This document shows positions 53,194 to 63,848 of a DNA stretch of 64,000 nucleotides, piece after piece. Where the stretch lies: NCBI GenBank assembly GCA_019752925.1, contig JAIELP010000003.1, forward strand, positions 124,001-188,000, read 5' to 3'. The DNA comes from a bacterium (GTDB lineage: Bacteria > Bdellovibrionota > Bdellovibrionia > Bdellovibrionales > Bdellovibrionaceae). The notes under the pieces are model-generated. The model was given only the letters and a program-made list of their open reading frames with translations. It was not told the origin of the DNA and ran no database searches. The translations under genes were made by a program, and so were the position numbers. Each line of letters begins with the position of its first letter. Within the stretch, counting starts at the first letter, position 1.

Positions 53194-54834
53194 ATGCTAG
53201 ATTTTCAAAACTCTTACCTGATTATTTTATTGGCTGGCGTATGCTTTTTCTTATATGGAAGCGCAATGGCCTTAAGCAGTCTTGAAAAATTAATGGCCAG
53301 TAAAATCACTGCACTGATGAATAAGGTTTCATCGTCACAGTTTTTATCAATTGGGGTTGGTATAGGCTTAACTACCCTATTACAAAGCTCGGGCGCAGTT
53401 ACATCCATGCTGGTAGGACTTGGTCGCGCTCGCGTTATTAAACTCCCGCAGGTAATGGGCATCATCATTGGTACAGCAATTGGGTCCACCCTCACCGTAC
53501 AATTAATTTCCTTTGATTTATCTGCCTATGCATTACCAGTATTTACCCTTGGTTTTGCCATTTTCTTTTTCACAAAAAAACCGGCAATTAAAAATTTAGC
53601 TACGGTGCTTATGGGGTTTTCGTTGATATTCGTTGGACTTAAAATGATTTCAACTAGTTCACACTACTTTTCTCAGTTAGATATTTTAGTGGATTTTTTC
53701 CAAGCTCTACGTAATAACTCTTTTTACTCTTTTTTTGCAGCTGTTGTGTTTTGCGCCTTTGTACAAAGTAGTGCCATCACGATAGGTTTAGCAATGAGCT
53801 TAGCTGGAGCTGGTGTTATCCCTGTACATGATGCTATTTTATGGGTTTACGGAGCTAATATAGGCACTACTTCGGTAGCTATTATGGCTTCTGTCGGCAG
53901 CAACTACATTGGTAAACAAGTGGCCTGGGCGCACTTCTTTTATAAGACCATTAGCGTTGTGCTATTTTATCCATTTACTGCGTATTTTTTATCGGGCATC
54001 GAACTTTTCGACAGCACTCCAAGCCGTTTAATAGCTAATATGCATTTTTTCTTTAACGTTGCATCGGCTTTAATTTTTCTTCCTTTTATAAAAAAAGGTG
54101 CCGAACTTATTGAAAAAATGTTTCCAAAGAGCGCCGCCGATGAGTTCGGAGCCGAGTTTTTAACAATGGACACCTATCAAAATTCCTCTTTAGCCATTTC
54201 ATACGCCCAACGCGAAATTATGCGCATGGCTGACATTGTGCTGAATATGATAAAGGATTCGGTGCATCTCTTTGAAACTGAAGATCCTGTGCTCGTACAG
54301 TCCATTAAAGACCGCGATAACCAAGTGGATTTCTTATACCGCGAAATTAAAATGTTTCTTTTGGATCACGCAAATAAAAGCAATACGGTTGTACATCAAA
54401 ACATTATGAATATGATTATGTTCATAAGCGATTTAGAACGTGCTGCTGATTCTATCGACATCAACATCCGCACGCTAGCAATCAAAAAACATGCTTTAAA
54501 ATTGGAATTTTCAACACAAGGTCTAATAGAAATTCAGGCTATGCATGCGCAAGTTGTAAAAGTGGCCTCAATGGGAATTAATGCCTACGACAACACACAG
54601 ATGTGTGAAATCGCTATTCAATTAAAACGCGAATTAGCCAAGCTTGAAATCAGTTACCGCGAAAATCACATTTCTCGCTTAAATCAAGGTTTGCGTGAAA
54701 CTATTAACACAAGCTCTATACATCTGGATTTGTTAAGTGAGTACCGACGTATTGCAAGTTTGCTTTGCAACCACGCCTACGCCACTACAAAAATTAAAGC
54801 CGGCGACTCGATTCGTAATACTGAGGAACCTTAG
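53194..54834 (+). CDS. Na+/phosphate cotransporter, NptA-like, with PhoU-like domain
   Basis: A 546-residue PNaS-family transporter. Two repeats each carry a QSS motif, LLQSSGAVTSMLVGLG near 70 and FVQSSAITIGLAMSLAG near 192, followed by GANIGTTSVAIMAS. About eight hydrophobic segments precede a ~200-residue helical PhoU-like C-terminal domain starting near 335. These carriers move inorganic phosphate with sodium. It stands alone on the plus strand, with the DUF366 gene convergent 36 bases away. Confidence 0.92.
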   Translation: MLDFQNSYLIILLAGVCFFLYGSAMALSSLEKLMASKITALMNKVSSSQFLSIGVGIGLTTLLQSSGAVTSMLVGLGRARVIKLPQVMGIIIGTAIGSTLTVQLISFDLSAYALPVFTLGFAIFFFTKKPAIKNLATVLMGFSLIFVGLKMISTSSHYFSQLDILVDFFQALRNNSFYSFFAAVVFCAFVQSSAITIGLAMSLAGAGVIPVHDAILWVYGANIGTTSVAIMASVGSNYIGKQVAWAHFFYKTISVVLFYPFTAYFLSGIELFDSTPSRLIANMHFFFNVASALIFLPFIKKGAELIEKMFPKSAADEFGAEFLTMDTYQNSSLAISYAQREIMRMADIVLNMIKDSVHLFETEDPVLVQSIKDRDNQVDFLYREIKMFLLDHANKSNTVVHQNIMNMIMFISDLERAADSIDINIRTLAIKKHALKLEFSTQGLIEIQAMHAQVVKVASMGINAYDNTQMCEIAIQLKRELAKLEISYRENHISRLNQGLRETINTSSIHLDLLSEYRRIASLLCNHAYATTKIKAGDSIRNTEEP

Positions 54835-54870
54835 TGTCGGCACAAGCTTTATCGCAGCTAAAAAGCTAGA

Positions 54871-55419
54871 CTATAACGGCTTAACCTTCTGAGTAGCTTC
54901 GATAATCGACATATACTCACTGCTGAATCTTTTCATTAATTCTTCGGCAAAAGTTGATGGCGTAATTTTAAAATCACTCAGTGCACAAGTCGGAACCGGA
55001 GTTCCAGTATTAGTAATATTAAGTCCCAAGTGAATCATTGAAGATACTGCTGAACAAGAAGCTATCGATACACTTAATTTTTTATTTTTATGATAAAGAT
55101 CGTCACCTTTGCGTACAAACGTATGACCTTTTTCTAAAAGCAAATTTTGAGTGATTGCCACTAACAAACGCTGCTGAGTAACAGCTGTAGTTAAAGTCTG
55201 ACCGAAAATCTCAACTATAAAGTGTAACATTTTGTCAGATTTAATTTCCGCATCAACTACGAAATCTTCAGCATCCACCATGTGCTCTAAACTTACATTG
55301 CAAGAACCAACAAATCCTACGATTGAGTCGCCATGTAACTTATGGTTAACATAAGAGTACAAAGGCTTTAACTGAGATCCGTCGTAATTGATTTGTTTTT
55401 TTACAAATTTGTATTTCAT
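54871..55419 (-). CDS. DUF366-family protein
   Basis: A 182-residue cytoplasmic protein matching the DUF366 pattern: QINYDGSQLKPLYSYVNHKLHGDSIVGFVG at the start, VSLEHMVDAEDF in the middle, then TQQRLLVAITQNLL and FVRKGDDLYHKNKKLSVSIA. The function of the family is not established. It follows queC by 22 bases on the same strand. The link to queuosine synthesis is an inference from this neighbour only. Key conserved residues (several His, Asp and Glu) are present. Confidence 0.75.
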   Translation of the reverse strand: MKYKFVKKQINYDGSQLKPLYSYVNHKLHGDSIVGFVGSCNVSLEHMVDAEDFVVDAEIKSDKMLHFIVEIFGQTLTTAVTQQRLLVAITQNLLLEKGHTFVRKGDDLYHKNKKLSVSIASCSAVSSMIHLGLNITNTGTPVPTCALSDFKITPSTFAEELMKRFSSEYMSIIEATQKVKPL

Positions 55420-55441
55420 GTGCGGACCTACTTCTTAATGT

Positions 55442-56137
55442 TTAATATTTTTCAAATAAATGGCGCAGATCAAGACGGCCCACGCGGAAAGCTCGAATTG
55501 CACGTTGGCAGGACTCACACTCACCACACCATAAATCTTTTGCTTGATAGCAGGGCCAAATTTTTTCAAATGGCACTTTCAGTTTTTTACCAAGCTCTAC
55601 AATTTCGGATTTTCCCATTGTGATCGTGTAGCACTGCACATCGACTCCTGTAGCTGTGGAATAAATAAAAGCCTTACGTGTGCTTCTGATAAAGTCGAGG
55701 CTGTTGTCTGGAAATGTGGCCGCTTCCTCGCGGTTAAATCCCGGAACAATAATTTCTGCTCTCATACTTTCAGCATAGCTGGCAGCTACATTTAAAAAAA
55801 CGCCATTACGGTTTGGAACCCATACAGCTCTGGCTGTTTCTAAGGATACTTTATCATTATCTATTGATATTTTTTTTCCTGTAGGCACAGCTGCATTTTC
55901 TTTTGTTAACGAAGACTGACCTAAATCTTTAAGCCACGGAAGCTCTACCACTATGTGCGGAATTTTATGCCCTTCGGCTAAAAATTTAGCGCATTCGATT
56001 TCTTTAGCTGCAGCTTTTTGTCCATAATTGAAAGTTATTGCTAACTTTACGTTTGTCTCCTGCATAGCCGCGTACAGATTAACTGTAGAATCAAGCCCAG
56101 CAGATAATAAAACAATCGAATCTTTTTTTCCGATCAT
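55442..56137 (-). CDS. queC: 7-cyano-7-deazaguanine synthase QueC
   Basis: QueC turns 7-carboxy-7-deazaguanine into preQ0 with ATP and ammonia. The PP-loop VLLSAGLDST is near residues 9-18, and the zinc ligands are CYQAKDLWCGECESC near 202-216. The 231-residue length is normal. It overlaps recJ by four bases. With tgt and queA at 60942-63102 the queuosine route is partly encoded here; queD, queE, queF and queG/queH are not in the window. Confidence 0.96.
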   Translation of the reverse strand: MIGKKDSIVLLSAGLDSTVNLYAAMQETNVKLAITFNYGQKAAAKEIECAKFLAEGHKIPHIVVELPWLKDLGQSSLTKENAAVPTGKKISIDNDKVSLETARAVWVPNRNGVFLNVAASYAESMRAEIIVPGFNREEAATFPDNSLDFIRSTRKAFIYSTATGVDVQCYTITMGKSEIVELGKKLKVPFEKIWPCYQAKDLWCGECESCQRAIRAFRVGRLDLRHLFEKY

Positions 56138-57834
56138 AGGGGTTTTAAATCCTTAACAAGAAGTTGAATAGTTTTGCGTCCGTTGAAATAATTCCATTGA
56201 AGCTCAGTTAGCACTTGATACTTCTGCCCGATGTCTAAAATGTTAACCAATTTATCACTTGGCGAAAACATTAAGGCATCCATTCTATGATTTTGAGTCC
56301 TATCAGAAAAATTCAGTTTATAATGGCCACCTTTAAGTTCTTTTTTAGATGTTAGCGACACCTGATCAAACTTAATTAAAGGAATATTAAAGCCTACACC
56401 GAAGGGACCAATGAAATCGTACCACTTCATCACACTTTGATTAACTTCAGATAAATCTGCTGCTGTATCAAAGTCAATTTCTGCTACTAACTGTTGAGTT
56501 TTAACTTTTTGAAAGTGTTCCCGTAATAATTGCGGAAAAAATTGATGATTTTTAGCATGCAACTCAAAGCCAGCCGCGGCCGCATGACCACCAAAACGGT
56601 TTAATACCGTTTCAGCTGATTTTAAAGCCTCAACAAGACTAATTTCCGAACCTGGAGGTGTTCGCGAACTTCCTACAATCATCCCCTCGGAGTTTTCAGA
56701 ACCCACAAAAGCCGGACGATTATAATGCTGCGAAAGCTTAGTCGCTATCAAACCTATCACTCCACGGTGGAAAAATGGCGAACTAACAAATACAAAATCC
56801 GGCTCATTCCAATTTTCTAGAAGCTTAAAGGCTCTACCCTCAGCATCACTTTGTAAGCTTTGTCGGGTTTCATTATTTTCAAGAACGCGCGAAATCATCT
56901 GTTCAGCTTTTTTATAATCTTTTTCTAAATAAATCTGCGCAGGTAAGATATCAGACTCCATACGAGATAAAGCATTAAGCTTTGGAGCAAATCGTATAGC
57001 TACATCCTGAGATGTGAGTTCGCGTCCATCTAATTTTAAAGCTTCAAGTAAGGCTCTAAGCCCTGCTTTTTGAGTTGTTGCCAGAGTCTTTAAGCCGTAT
57101 TTAACTAAAACACGATTATCTTCTACAAGCGGAACCATATCCGTCAGCGTGCCTATACAAAAAAACTCTAGAACCTCTTTTAAGTCCCACTCGTTTTTAG
57201 GTAAATCTGGGTCATCATAAAACGCACGCTTAACTGCACGTAATAAATAAAAGGCAACCCCCGCGCCGCATAAGTAACCTAAACCTGAAGTACAATCTTT
57301 TTGATTTGGGTTAACTATAGTGAGCGCCTTAGGTAATTCATCTGCAGGTAAATGATGATCTGTTAAAATAACATCCACACCTAATTCGTTAGCTTTTTCA
57401 AAAGCTTTAAACGAAGTGATTCCTACATCCACAGTAACAATTAAACTGATTCCTAAATTTTTTAATTCTTCAACCGCTTCAGCATGAAAACCATAGCCTT
57501 CGCTCAAACGCTTAGGTTGATAGTAAGCTACATGTTTAAAGCCGATTTTTTCAAAACCTTCTTTTAAAATAGCTAACCCACTTGTTCCATCTAGATCGAA
57601 GTCGGCATATATACAAATTTTTTCATTATTTTTATAGGCTTGAACCAGGCGCTCAACCGCGACTTTCATGCCTTTGATTAGCCCAGGATCTTTCAGCTCA
57701 CTTAATTTTGGGTTAAGTAAGCTATCGAGATTTTCTTGAGTGATCTCTCGCGACGCCAGAACGCGTGCGATCAGATCGGGAAAAGGCCCGATGAGCTTAG
57801 GAGTTTGAGTTTTTCTCTCTTTCCATTGAGCCAT
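56134..57834 (-). CDS. recJ: Single-stranded-DNA exonuclease RecJ
   Basis: RecJ degrades single-stranded DNA 5' to 3' in recombination and repair. The DHH motifs include CIYADFDLDGTSG near 74-86, VTVDVGITSF, and LTDHHLPADELP with DHH near 138. The DHHA1 domain shows RFGGHAAAAGFE, followed by an OB-like C-terminal domain. Length 566 is normal. It lies between secF and queC on the same strand, 16 bases from secF. Confidence 0.95.
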   Translation of the reverse strand: MAQWKERKTQTPKLIGPFPDLIARVLASREITQENLDSLLNPKLSELKDPGLIKGMKVAVERLVQAYKNNEKICIYADFDLDGTSGLAILKEGFEKIGFKHVAYYQPKRLSEGYGFHAEAVEELKNLGISLIVTVDVGITSFKAFEKANELGVDVILTDHHLPADELPKALTIVNPNQKDCTSGLGYLCGAGVAFYLLRAVKRAFYDDPDLPKNEWDLKEVLEFFCIGTLTDMVPLVEDNRVLVKYGLKTLATTQKAGLRALLEALKLDGRELTSQDVAIRFAPKLNALSRMESDILPAQIYLEKDYKKAEQMISRVLENNETRQSLQSDAEGRAFKLLENWNEPDFVFVSSPFFHRGVIGLIATKLSQHYNRPAFVGSENSEGMIVGSSRTPPGSEISLVEALKSAETVLNRFGGHAAAAGFELHAKNHQFFPQLLREHFQKVKTQQLVAEIDFDTAADLSEVNQSVMKWYDFIGPFGVGFNIPLIKFDQVSLTSKKELKGGHYKLNFSDRTQNHRMDALMFSPSDKLVNILDIGQKYQVLTELQWNYFNGRKTIQLLVKDLKPL

Positions 57835-57850
57835 ATCAGACCTTTACTTG

Positions 57851-58786
57851 TTAAGCAGCTTTAGGTGCTTTTAATTTTTCCATTAAAATAATTAACGGAG
57901 CAGCAACGTAAATTGAAGAATAAGTTCCGAAGAATAAACCTACTGTGATAACAAATGCGATATCAGATACCACGCCTCCTGCAAATAAATACAAGCAAAG
58001 AGAAGTTAATGCTAATGAGCCCGCTGTAATGAATGTGCGTCCTAACATGTCATTGATTGATTTATTAATAATGAAGGACATGCCTTTATTCTTGTACTGC
58101 CCCTCAGTTTCACGAATACGATCAAACACAACGATGGTATCATTAAGTGAGAAACCGATAAGTGATAACAGAGCGGCTAAGATAGGTACATTTACTTCTT
58201 TACCGACCAACATGAAAATCGCTAAAGTAATAACCACGTCATGTAATAAACATACAACTGCACCAGGCGAGTATTTGTAATCAAAGCGCATAGACACATA
58301 GATCAAAATAACCAGTAGGCAATAAAAGATAGAAAGAAAACCATTACGTTTTAATTCAGATCCTACTTGCGGCCCAACTGAGTCCACGCGTCGAACTTCA
58401 GCACCTTTGTCGCCAAATTTAGTGGTTAAGGCCTGCTTAACAGCTTCAATAGAAACTTGTAATTTTTCATTGGTTTCTTTATCCGTTGCACCCTTTTCGC
58501 CAACGAACCTAACGATAAATTCGTTACCTTCACCAAAGCCCTGTACGCCTGTGTCGCCAAGATTTAAACCCTGGATTGCAGATCTAACTTCTTCGATCGT
58601 TACTGTTTGATTATATTTTACCTGAATTTCAGTTCCACCCTTAAAGTCGATTCCGTAATTGATGCCTTTTACAGCCAAATACAAAAATGAACCTAAAATT
58701 AGTACCGCGGAGATCGTACCGAAAATTCCAAAATTACCTACAAAGTCAAAGCGTCCTGATGATTCAGTTTGAATATTTTTAGACAT
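57851..58786 (-). CDS. secF: Protein translocase subunit SecF
   Basis: SecF works with SecD to drive the late stage of protein export using the proton gradient. The 311 residues have an N-terminal helix (FGTISAVLILGSFLYLAV), the periplasmic head with GIDFKGGTEIQVKY, and the conserved VGPQVGSELKRNG loop followed by five helices; LIGFSLNDTIVVFDRIRE is the classical SecF helix-4 motif. It follows secD by nine bases. Confidence 0.97.
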   Translation of the reverse strand: MSKNIQTESSGRFDFVGNFGIFGTISAVLILGSFLYLAVKGINYGIDFKGGTEIQVKYNQTVTIEEVRSAIQGLNLGDTGVQGFGEGNEFIVRFVGEKGATDKETNEKLQVSIEAVKQALTTKFGDKGAEVRRVDSVGPQVGSELKRNGFLSIFYCLLVILIYVSMRFDYKYSPGAVVCLLHDVVITLAIFMLVGKEVNVPILAALLSLIGFSLNDTIVVFDRIRETEGQYKNKGMSFIINKSINDMLGRTFITAGSLALTSLCLYLFAGGVVSDIAFVITVGLFFGTYSSIYVAAPLIILMEKLKAPKAA

Positions 58787-58795
58787 ATATTTCTC

Positions 58796-60487
58796 CTACA
58801 CCGAAAATTTCTTAACACCAAAACGGTGTACCAAGTTATCTACAATTACTTTTGAAATGAAAACATTGGCAAAAATAGTTGTTACGATACCAGCTAATAA
58901 AGTAACCGCGAAACCTCTTACCGGACCTGTTCCGAAGTACAATAAAATTAAACCTGTTGAAGCCACAATCACATTAGAGTCGATAATCGCCGACATGGCT
59001 TTATGGTAGCCCTCTGCAAAAGCCGCTTTCAGAGACGAGCCTTTTAAAATTTCTTCTTTAATACGTTCATTAATAAGTACATTTGCATCCACTGCGAAAC
59101 CAACCGTCAACGCGATACCTGCAATACCCGGTAAGGTTAATGAAGCTCCTAATGAACCCAAGATAGCAATGATTGAAACTACGTTTAGCATTAAACCAAA
59201 AGCAGTTACAAAACCCATGCTTTTGTAATAAACCAACATGAATAAAATAACTAAGCCGGCTCCTATCATAGAGGCCATTTCAGCTTTTTTCAGTGCATCT
59301 TTACCTAGTGAAGGACCCACACGGCGCTCTTCAAGCTGCTCTAGCGATGCTGGTAATGCACCGGCTCTTAAAGCTGTCGCAATGAATTTGGCTTCGTTTA
59401 GTTGGGTGTCACGGTTTGTGGATTGACCTAAAGTAATAACCGCTTGTCCGTTAGGAATTTTGGTATTGATTTTAGGGGCTGTTTTAATAACTTTATCCAG
59501 AACCACGGCCATTTGTTCGCCAGTATGAGTTTCTGTTAAAGTTGAAAACTTATTAGCACCGATAGGATTAAATCTTAAAGAAACTTCCGGAGCACCATAC
59601 TGATCAAAAGAAACTGCAGCATTATCAAGTAAATCACCTGATAAATCCGTGTCTGTTTTTAACAGAAATGGCTGAGCACCGGCTTCCATCGACTTAGCAT
59701 TGTCATTTTTTTCAAAATAAACAGCTGTTTTAGCAGGAATTTTACCGGCTAAGTCTGCATTTAATTTTGTAACATACTCAGAGTATTTCAAATTGGCTAA
59801 TGAGTAACCGCCTGCTTTTTCAGCGTCTGCAATTAATTTACGTAATTCTTCCGGAGATTTTTCGTAAGATACGATCATAAAATCCAGTCGAGCTGTTGTA
59901 TTAATTAATTGCTTAGCTTTTTCAGCATCAGCCATGCCTGGCAATTGAACTAAAATACGGTCAGCCCCCTGTTGAGTGATTGAAGGTTCCGCCACACCGA
60001 ATTCATCGATACGGTTACGGATAGTTTCGATGGCCTGGCCGATTACATTTTGTTTTTGCTCAAGTAAAACAGCTTCGAAATATTTTAATTCAACGGCACT
60101 CGCATTAGAGGAAATGATTTGCAAACTTGTTCCGTAATTTTTTTGAATTAAGGCTTCAACTTTTTTGGAATCTTCAGAAGAGTTTACTTCTACAGTAAAC
60201 TGACCTTCTTTCGCGCGAGAAGTGTTGAAATCTTTAATTGTGATATTTTCTTTATCAAATTCAGCTTTTAAGGCCTGAGTTTGACGAACAACTGAAGTGG
60301 CTACAACGCCATCTACATCTACACCCATAACTAAATGTAATCCACCCTGAATATCCAGACCGTAATTTAATTTAGTAGCCGGCCACCAGCTGAAACGGCT
60401 CACATCAATAAGATTAGGCGCAACAAATGCAAATACAGCACCTAATGCCAATACGGCCAACCAGGTTCTTGTTCTTAAACCATCCAT
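58796..60487 (-). CDS. secD: Protein translocase subunit SecD
   Basis: SecD forms with SecF and YajC the auxiliary part of the Sec translocon. The 563 residues start with a membrane helix and GLDIQGGLHLVMGVDVD, have the large periplasmic P1 domain to ~350, then VGPSLGKDALKKAE and five helices with GFAVDANVLINERIKEE. No unusual features were seen. It is preceded by yajC after two bases. Confidence 0.97.
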   Translation of the reverse strand: MDGLRTRTWLAVLALGAVFAFVAPNLIDVSRFSWWPATKLNYGLDIQGGLHLVMGVDVDGVVATSVVRQTQALKAEFDKENITIKDFNTSRAKEGQFTVEVNSSEDSKKVEALIQKNYGTSLQIISSNASAVELKYFEAVLLEQKQNVIGQAIETIRNRIDEFGVAEPSITQQGADRILVQLPGMADAEKAKQLINTTARLDFMIVSYEKSPEELRKLIADAEKAGGYSLANLKYSEYVTKLNADLAGKIPAKTAVYFEKNDNAKSMEAGAQPFLLKTDTDLSGDLLDNAAVSFDQYGAPEVSLRFNPIGANKFSTLTETHTGEQMAVVLDKVIKTAPKINTKIPNGQAVITLGQSTNRDTQLNEAKFIATALRAGALPASLEQLEERRVGPSLGKDALKKAEMASMIGAGLVILFMLVYYKSMGFVTAFGLMLNVVSIIAILGSLGASLTLPGIAGIALTVGFAVDANVLINERIKEEILKGSSLKAAFAEGYHKAMSAIIDSNVIVASTGLILLYFGTGPVRGFAVTLLAGIVTTIFANVFISKVIVDNLVHRFGVKKFSV

Positions 60488-60489
60488 GT

Positions 60490-60858
60490 TTATTTTCCTT
60501 CTTTCTTAGCTTGTAATACGGACTGAGACATTAAAATCTGAGAACGCAAAACTTTAATATGTACTTCTGATGCAACTTCTAGAGTTGCTACTGTATCTGT
60601 TAATCCAGTAATGCGACCTAAAATTCCCGATTGAGTAATCACCTGATCGCCGTTTTTAAGAGCGCTTAGGAATTGTTGTGCTTCTTTTTGTTTTTTCGCC
60701 TGCGGACGAATTAAAAAGAAATAGAACACGCCGATAATGATGAGGAACGGTACAAACTGAACCCATCCTGGTTGGGCTTGCATTGGAGCTGCCGCCACCG
60801 CTGTTGTTTCTGCTGTTTGTGCAAATGATTGTAATGAGCTGAATAATACTTTAAGCAT
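60490..60858 (-). CDS. yajC: Preprotein translocase subunit YajC
   Basis: A small single-helix partner of SecDF. The 122 residues have an N-terminal Ala-rich stretch, the helix FVPFLIIIGVFYFFLIRPQAKKQKEAQ near 39-65 with the RPQ signature, and a beta-rich cytoplasmic tail (LKNGDQVITQSGILGRITG). The AGAGGT site is well placed before the ATG. It lies 83 bases downstream of tgt, on the same strand as queA-tgt and secDF, as in E. coli. Confidence 0.96.
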   Translation of the reverse strand: MLKVLFSSLQSFAQTAETTAVAAAPMQAQPGWVQFVPFLIIIGVFYFFLIRPQAKKQKEAQQFLSALKNGDQVITQSGILGRITGLTDTVATLEVASEVHIKVLRSQILMSQSVLQAKKEGK

Positions 60859-60941
60859 TCAAACCTCTTTCTTAGATTTAATAAATTCTAAAAACTTAAA
60901 GTAAAATTGAACACTTAAACCAATTTGAGATCAAGTAATTG

Positions 60942-63102
<2,161 letters not shown>

Positions 63103-63144
63103 GAGGAACTTAGTAACATGCTTTCAGCATTTGGACAAAAAAAA

Positions 63145-63167
63145 AGCGGTAGCTCATCGCTACCGCT
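63145..63167 (-). terminator. Rho-independent terminator between the microprotein unit and queA
   Basis: AGCGGTAGC (63145-63153) and GCTACCGCT (63159-63167) form a perfect nine-base stem with a five-base loop. In the minus-strand direction it is followed by nine Ts (complement of 63137-63145). It ends the transcript of the 35-residue gene at 63220-63327 before queA begins at 63102. Confidence 0.9.
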
Positions 63168-63219
63168 GAAGAAGATCTAGAGGGGAACCACCAAAACCCT
63201 AAAGATACTTCTTTAGAAA

Positions 63220-63327
63220 CTACTTACTTTTGACCTTTACTCTTTCAGAAATCGTGAGCCAGAGGGAGAAGGCCACAACACCAGAGTAAAGAGCACAAAA
63301 TACAAACACATAATAAAGCTCACCCAT
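63220..63327 (-). CDS. 35-residue membrane microprotein with its own leader and terminator
   Basis: The ATG at 63327 has a strong AAGGAG site six bases upstream (AAAAGGAGTTGTT then ATG). The product opens with MGELYYVFVFCALYSGVV; hydrophobic residues continue to WLTI and the end is charged and basic, SERVKVKSK. It is one membrane helix with a short basic cytoplasmic tail, the layout of many small membrane regulators. It is followed 52 bases later by a strong terminator and preceded by a ~150-base folded leader. No known family is recognised; a subunit of a membrane complex is possible. Confidence 0.72.
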   Translation of the reverse strand: MGELYYVFVFCALYSGVVAFSLWLTISERVKVKSK

Positions 63328-63328
63328 A

Positions 63329-63476
63329 ACAACTCCTTTTGTACCTACCTAAATCATCCTTGAGTTAGGTTTACGGGGGTGAAGTTGTGAGATAACCATC
63401 CTAGTCATCTACTACTTCTTGCTTACCGAGCGTCCTTGCTCTTGTAAGTAAGACGACCAACCCCCATGTTGGGGTT
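63329..63476 (-). promoter_or_regulatory. Structured 5' leader that can hide the microprotein's ribosome site
   Basis: Read on the minus strand, this stretch contains successive hairpins: AACCCC/GGGGTT (63476-63459), CTTACTTAC/GTAAGCAAG with an inner GAGC/GCTC (63452-63418), GATGAC/GTTATC (63409-63391) and ACCTAA/TTAGGT (63370-63347). ACAACTTC (63388-63381) is complementary over eight bases, with one G-U pair, to GGAGTTGT (63336-63329), which contains the core of the ribosome site, enclosing the last hairpin. This looks like a translational control leader: riboswitch, thermosensor or protein-bound. No known riboswitch class is recognised. Confidence 0.55.
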
Positions 63477-63503
63477 AAGAAATCTTTTAAAATTGCACGA
63501 ATT

Positions 63504-63530
63504 GTTAACATAAGCTCAACTTATGTTAAC
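63504..63530. promoter_or_regulatory. Long perfect inverted repeat, candidate operator
   Basis: GTTAACATAAG (63504-63514) and CTTATGTTAAC (63520-63530) are perfect inverted copies around a five-base centre. It lies upstream of the minus-strand microprotein leader and upstream of the plus-strand tRNA genes. No T run follows on either strand, so a transcription-factor site is more likely than a terminator. The cognate regulator is unknown. Confidence 0.45.
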
Positions 63531-63564
63531 CTGCATACGGACTAACGTAGTGCTTTATAAGGCG

Positions 63565-63594
63565 TTGACCTGTTTATTTCCTTATGAGAACAAT
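63565..63594 (+). promoter_or_regulatory. Possible promoter for the tRNA-Leu pair
   Basis: TTGACC (63565-63570) is a near-consensus -35. AACAAT at 63589-63594 is a weak -10 at an 18-base spacing, with the first tRNA beginning 23 bases later. The -10 match is poor, so this is only a candidate. Confidence 0.3.
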
Positions 63595-63616
63595 TGATAG
63601 TCTTTAATTTAAGGCC

Positions 63617-63700
63617 GCGCGGATGGTGGAATGGTAGACACGCTGGTTTGAGGTGCCAGTGAGTAAAATCGTGGGGGTTCAAGTCCCCCTTCGCGCACCA
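63617..63700 (+). tRNA. tRNA-Leu (GAG anticodon)
   Basis: An 84-base cloverleaf with a seven-base acceptor stem (GCGCGGA with TTCGCGC), an anticodon loop TTGAGGT giving anticodon GAG, a long variable arm as expected of class II tRNA-Leu, a T stem GGGGG/CCCCC with TTCAAGT loop, and an encoded CCA end. It is the first of two tandem tRNA-Leu genes. Confidence 0.95.
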
Positions 63701-63752
63701 ACAATAAAGATTTTTTCATTTACTAAAGCCTTGGTACTTTAGTTGACCCCAT

Positions 63753-63837
63753 GCGCGGATGGTGGAATTGGTAGACACGCAGGTCTCAGAAGCCTGTGCC
63801 CAAAAGCTTGAGGGTTCAAGTCCCTCTTCGCGCACCA
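63753..63837 (+). tRNA. tRNA-Leu (CAG anticodon)
   Basis: An 85-base class II tRNA with the same acceptor stem as its neighbour, anticodon loop CTCAGAA giving CAG, a long variable arm and an encoded CCA end. The first 16 bases equal those of the first gene, and the D arm differs by one inserted T, suggesting an old tandem duplication. It lies 52 bases downstream of the first and is probably co-transcribed. Confidence 0.95.
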
Positions 63838-63848
63838 ACAATAATCTA

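Noticed and set aside
63137-63167. Terminator hairpin as an attenuator for queA
   Set aside because: It lies upstream of queA with no leader frame that belongs to queA; it is simpler as the end of the microprotein transcript.
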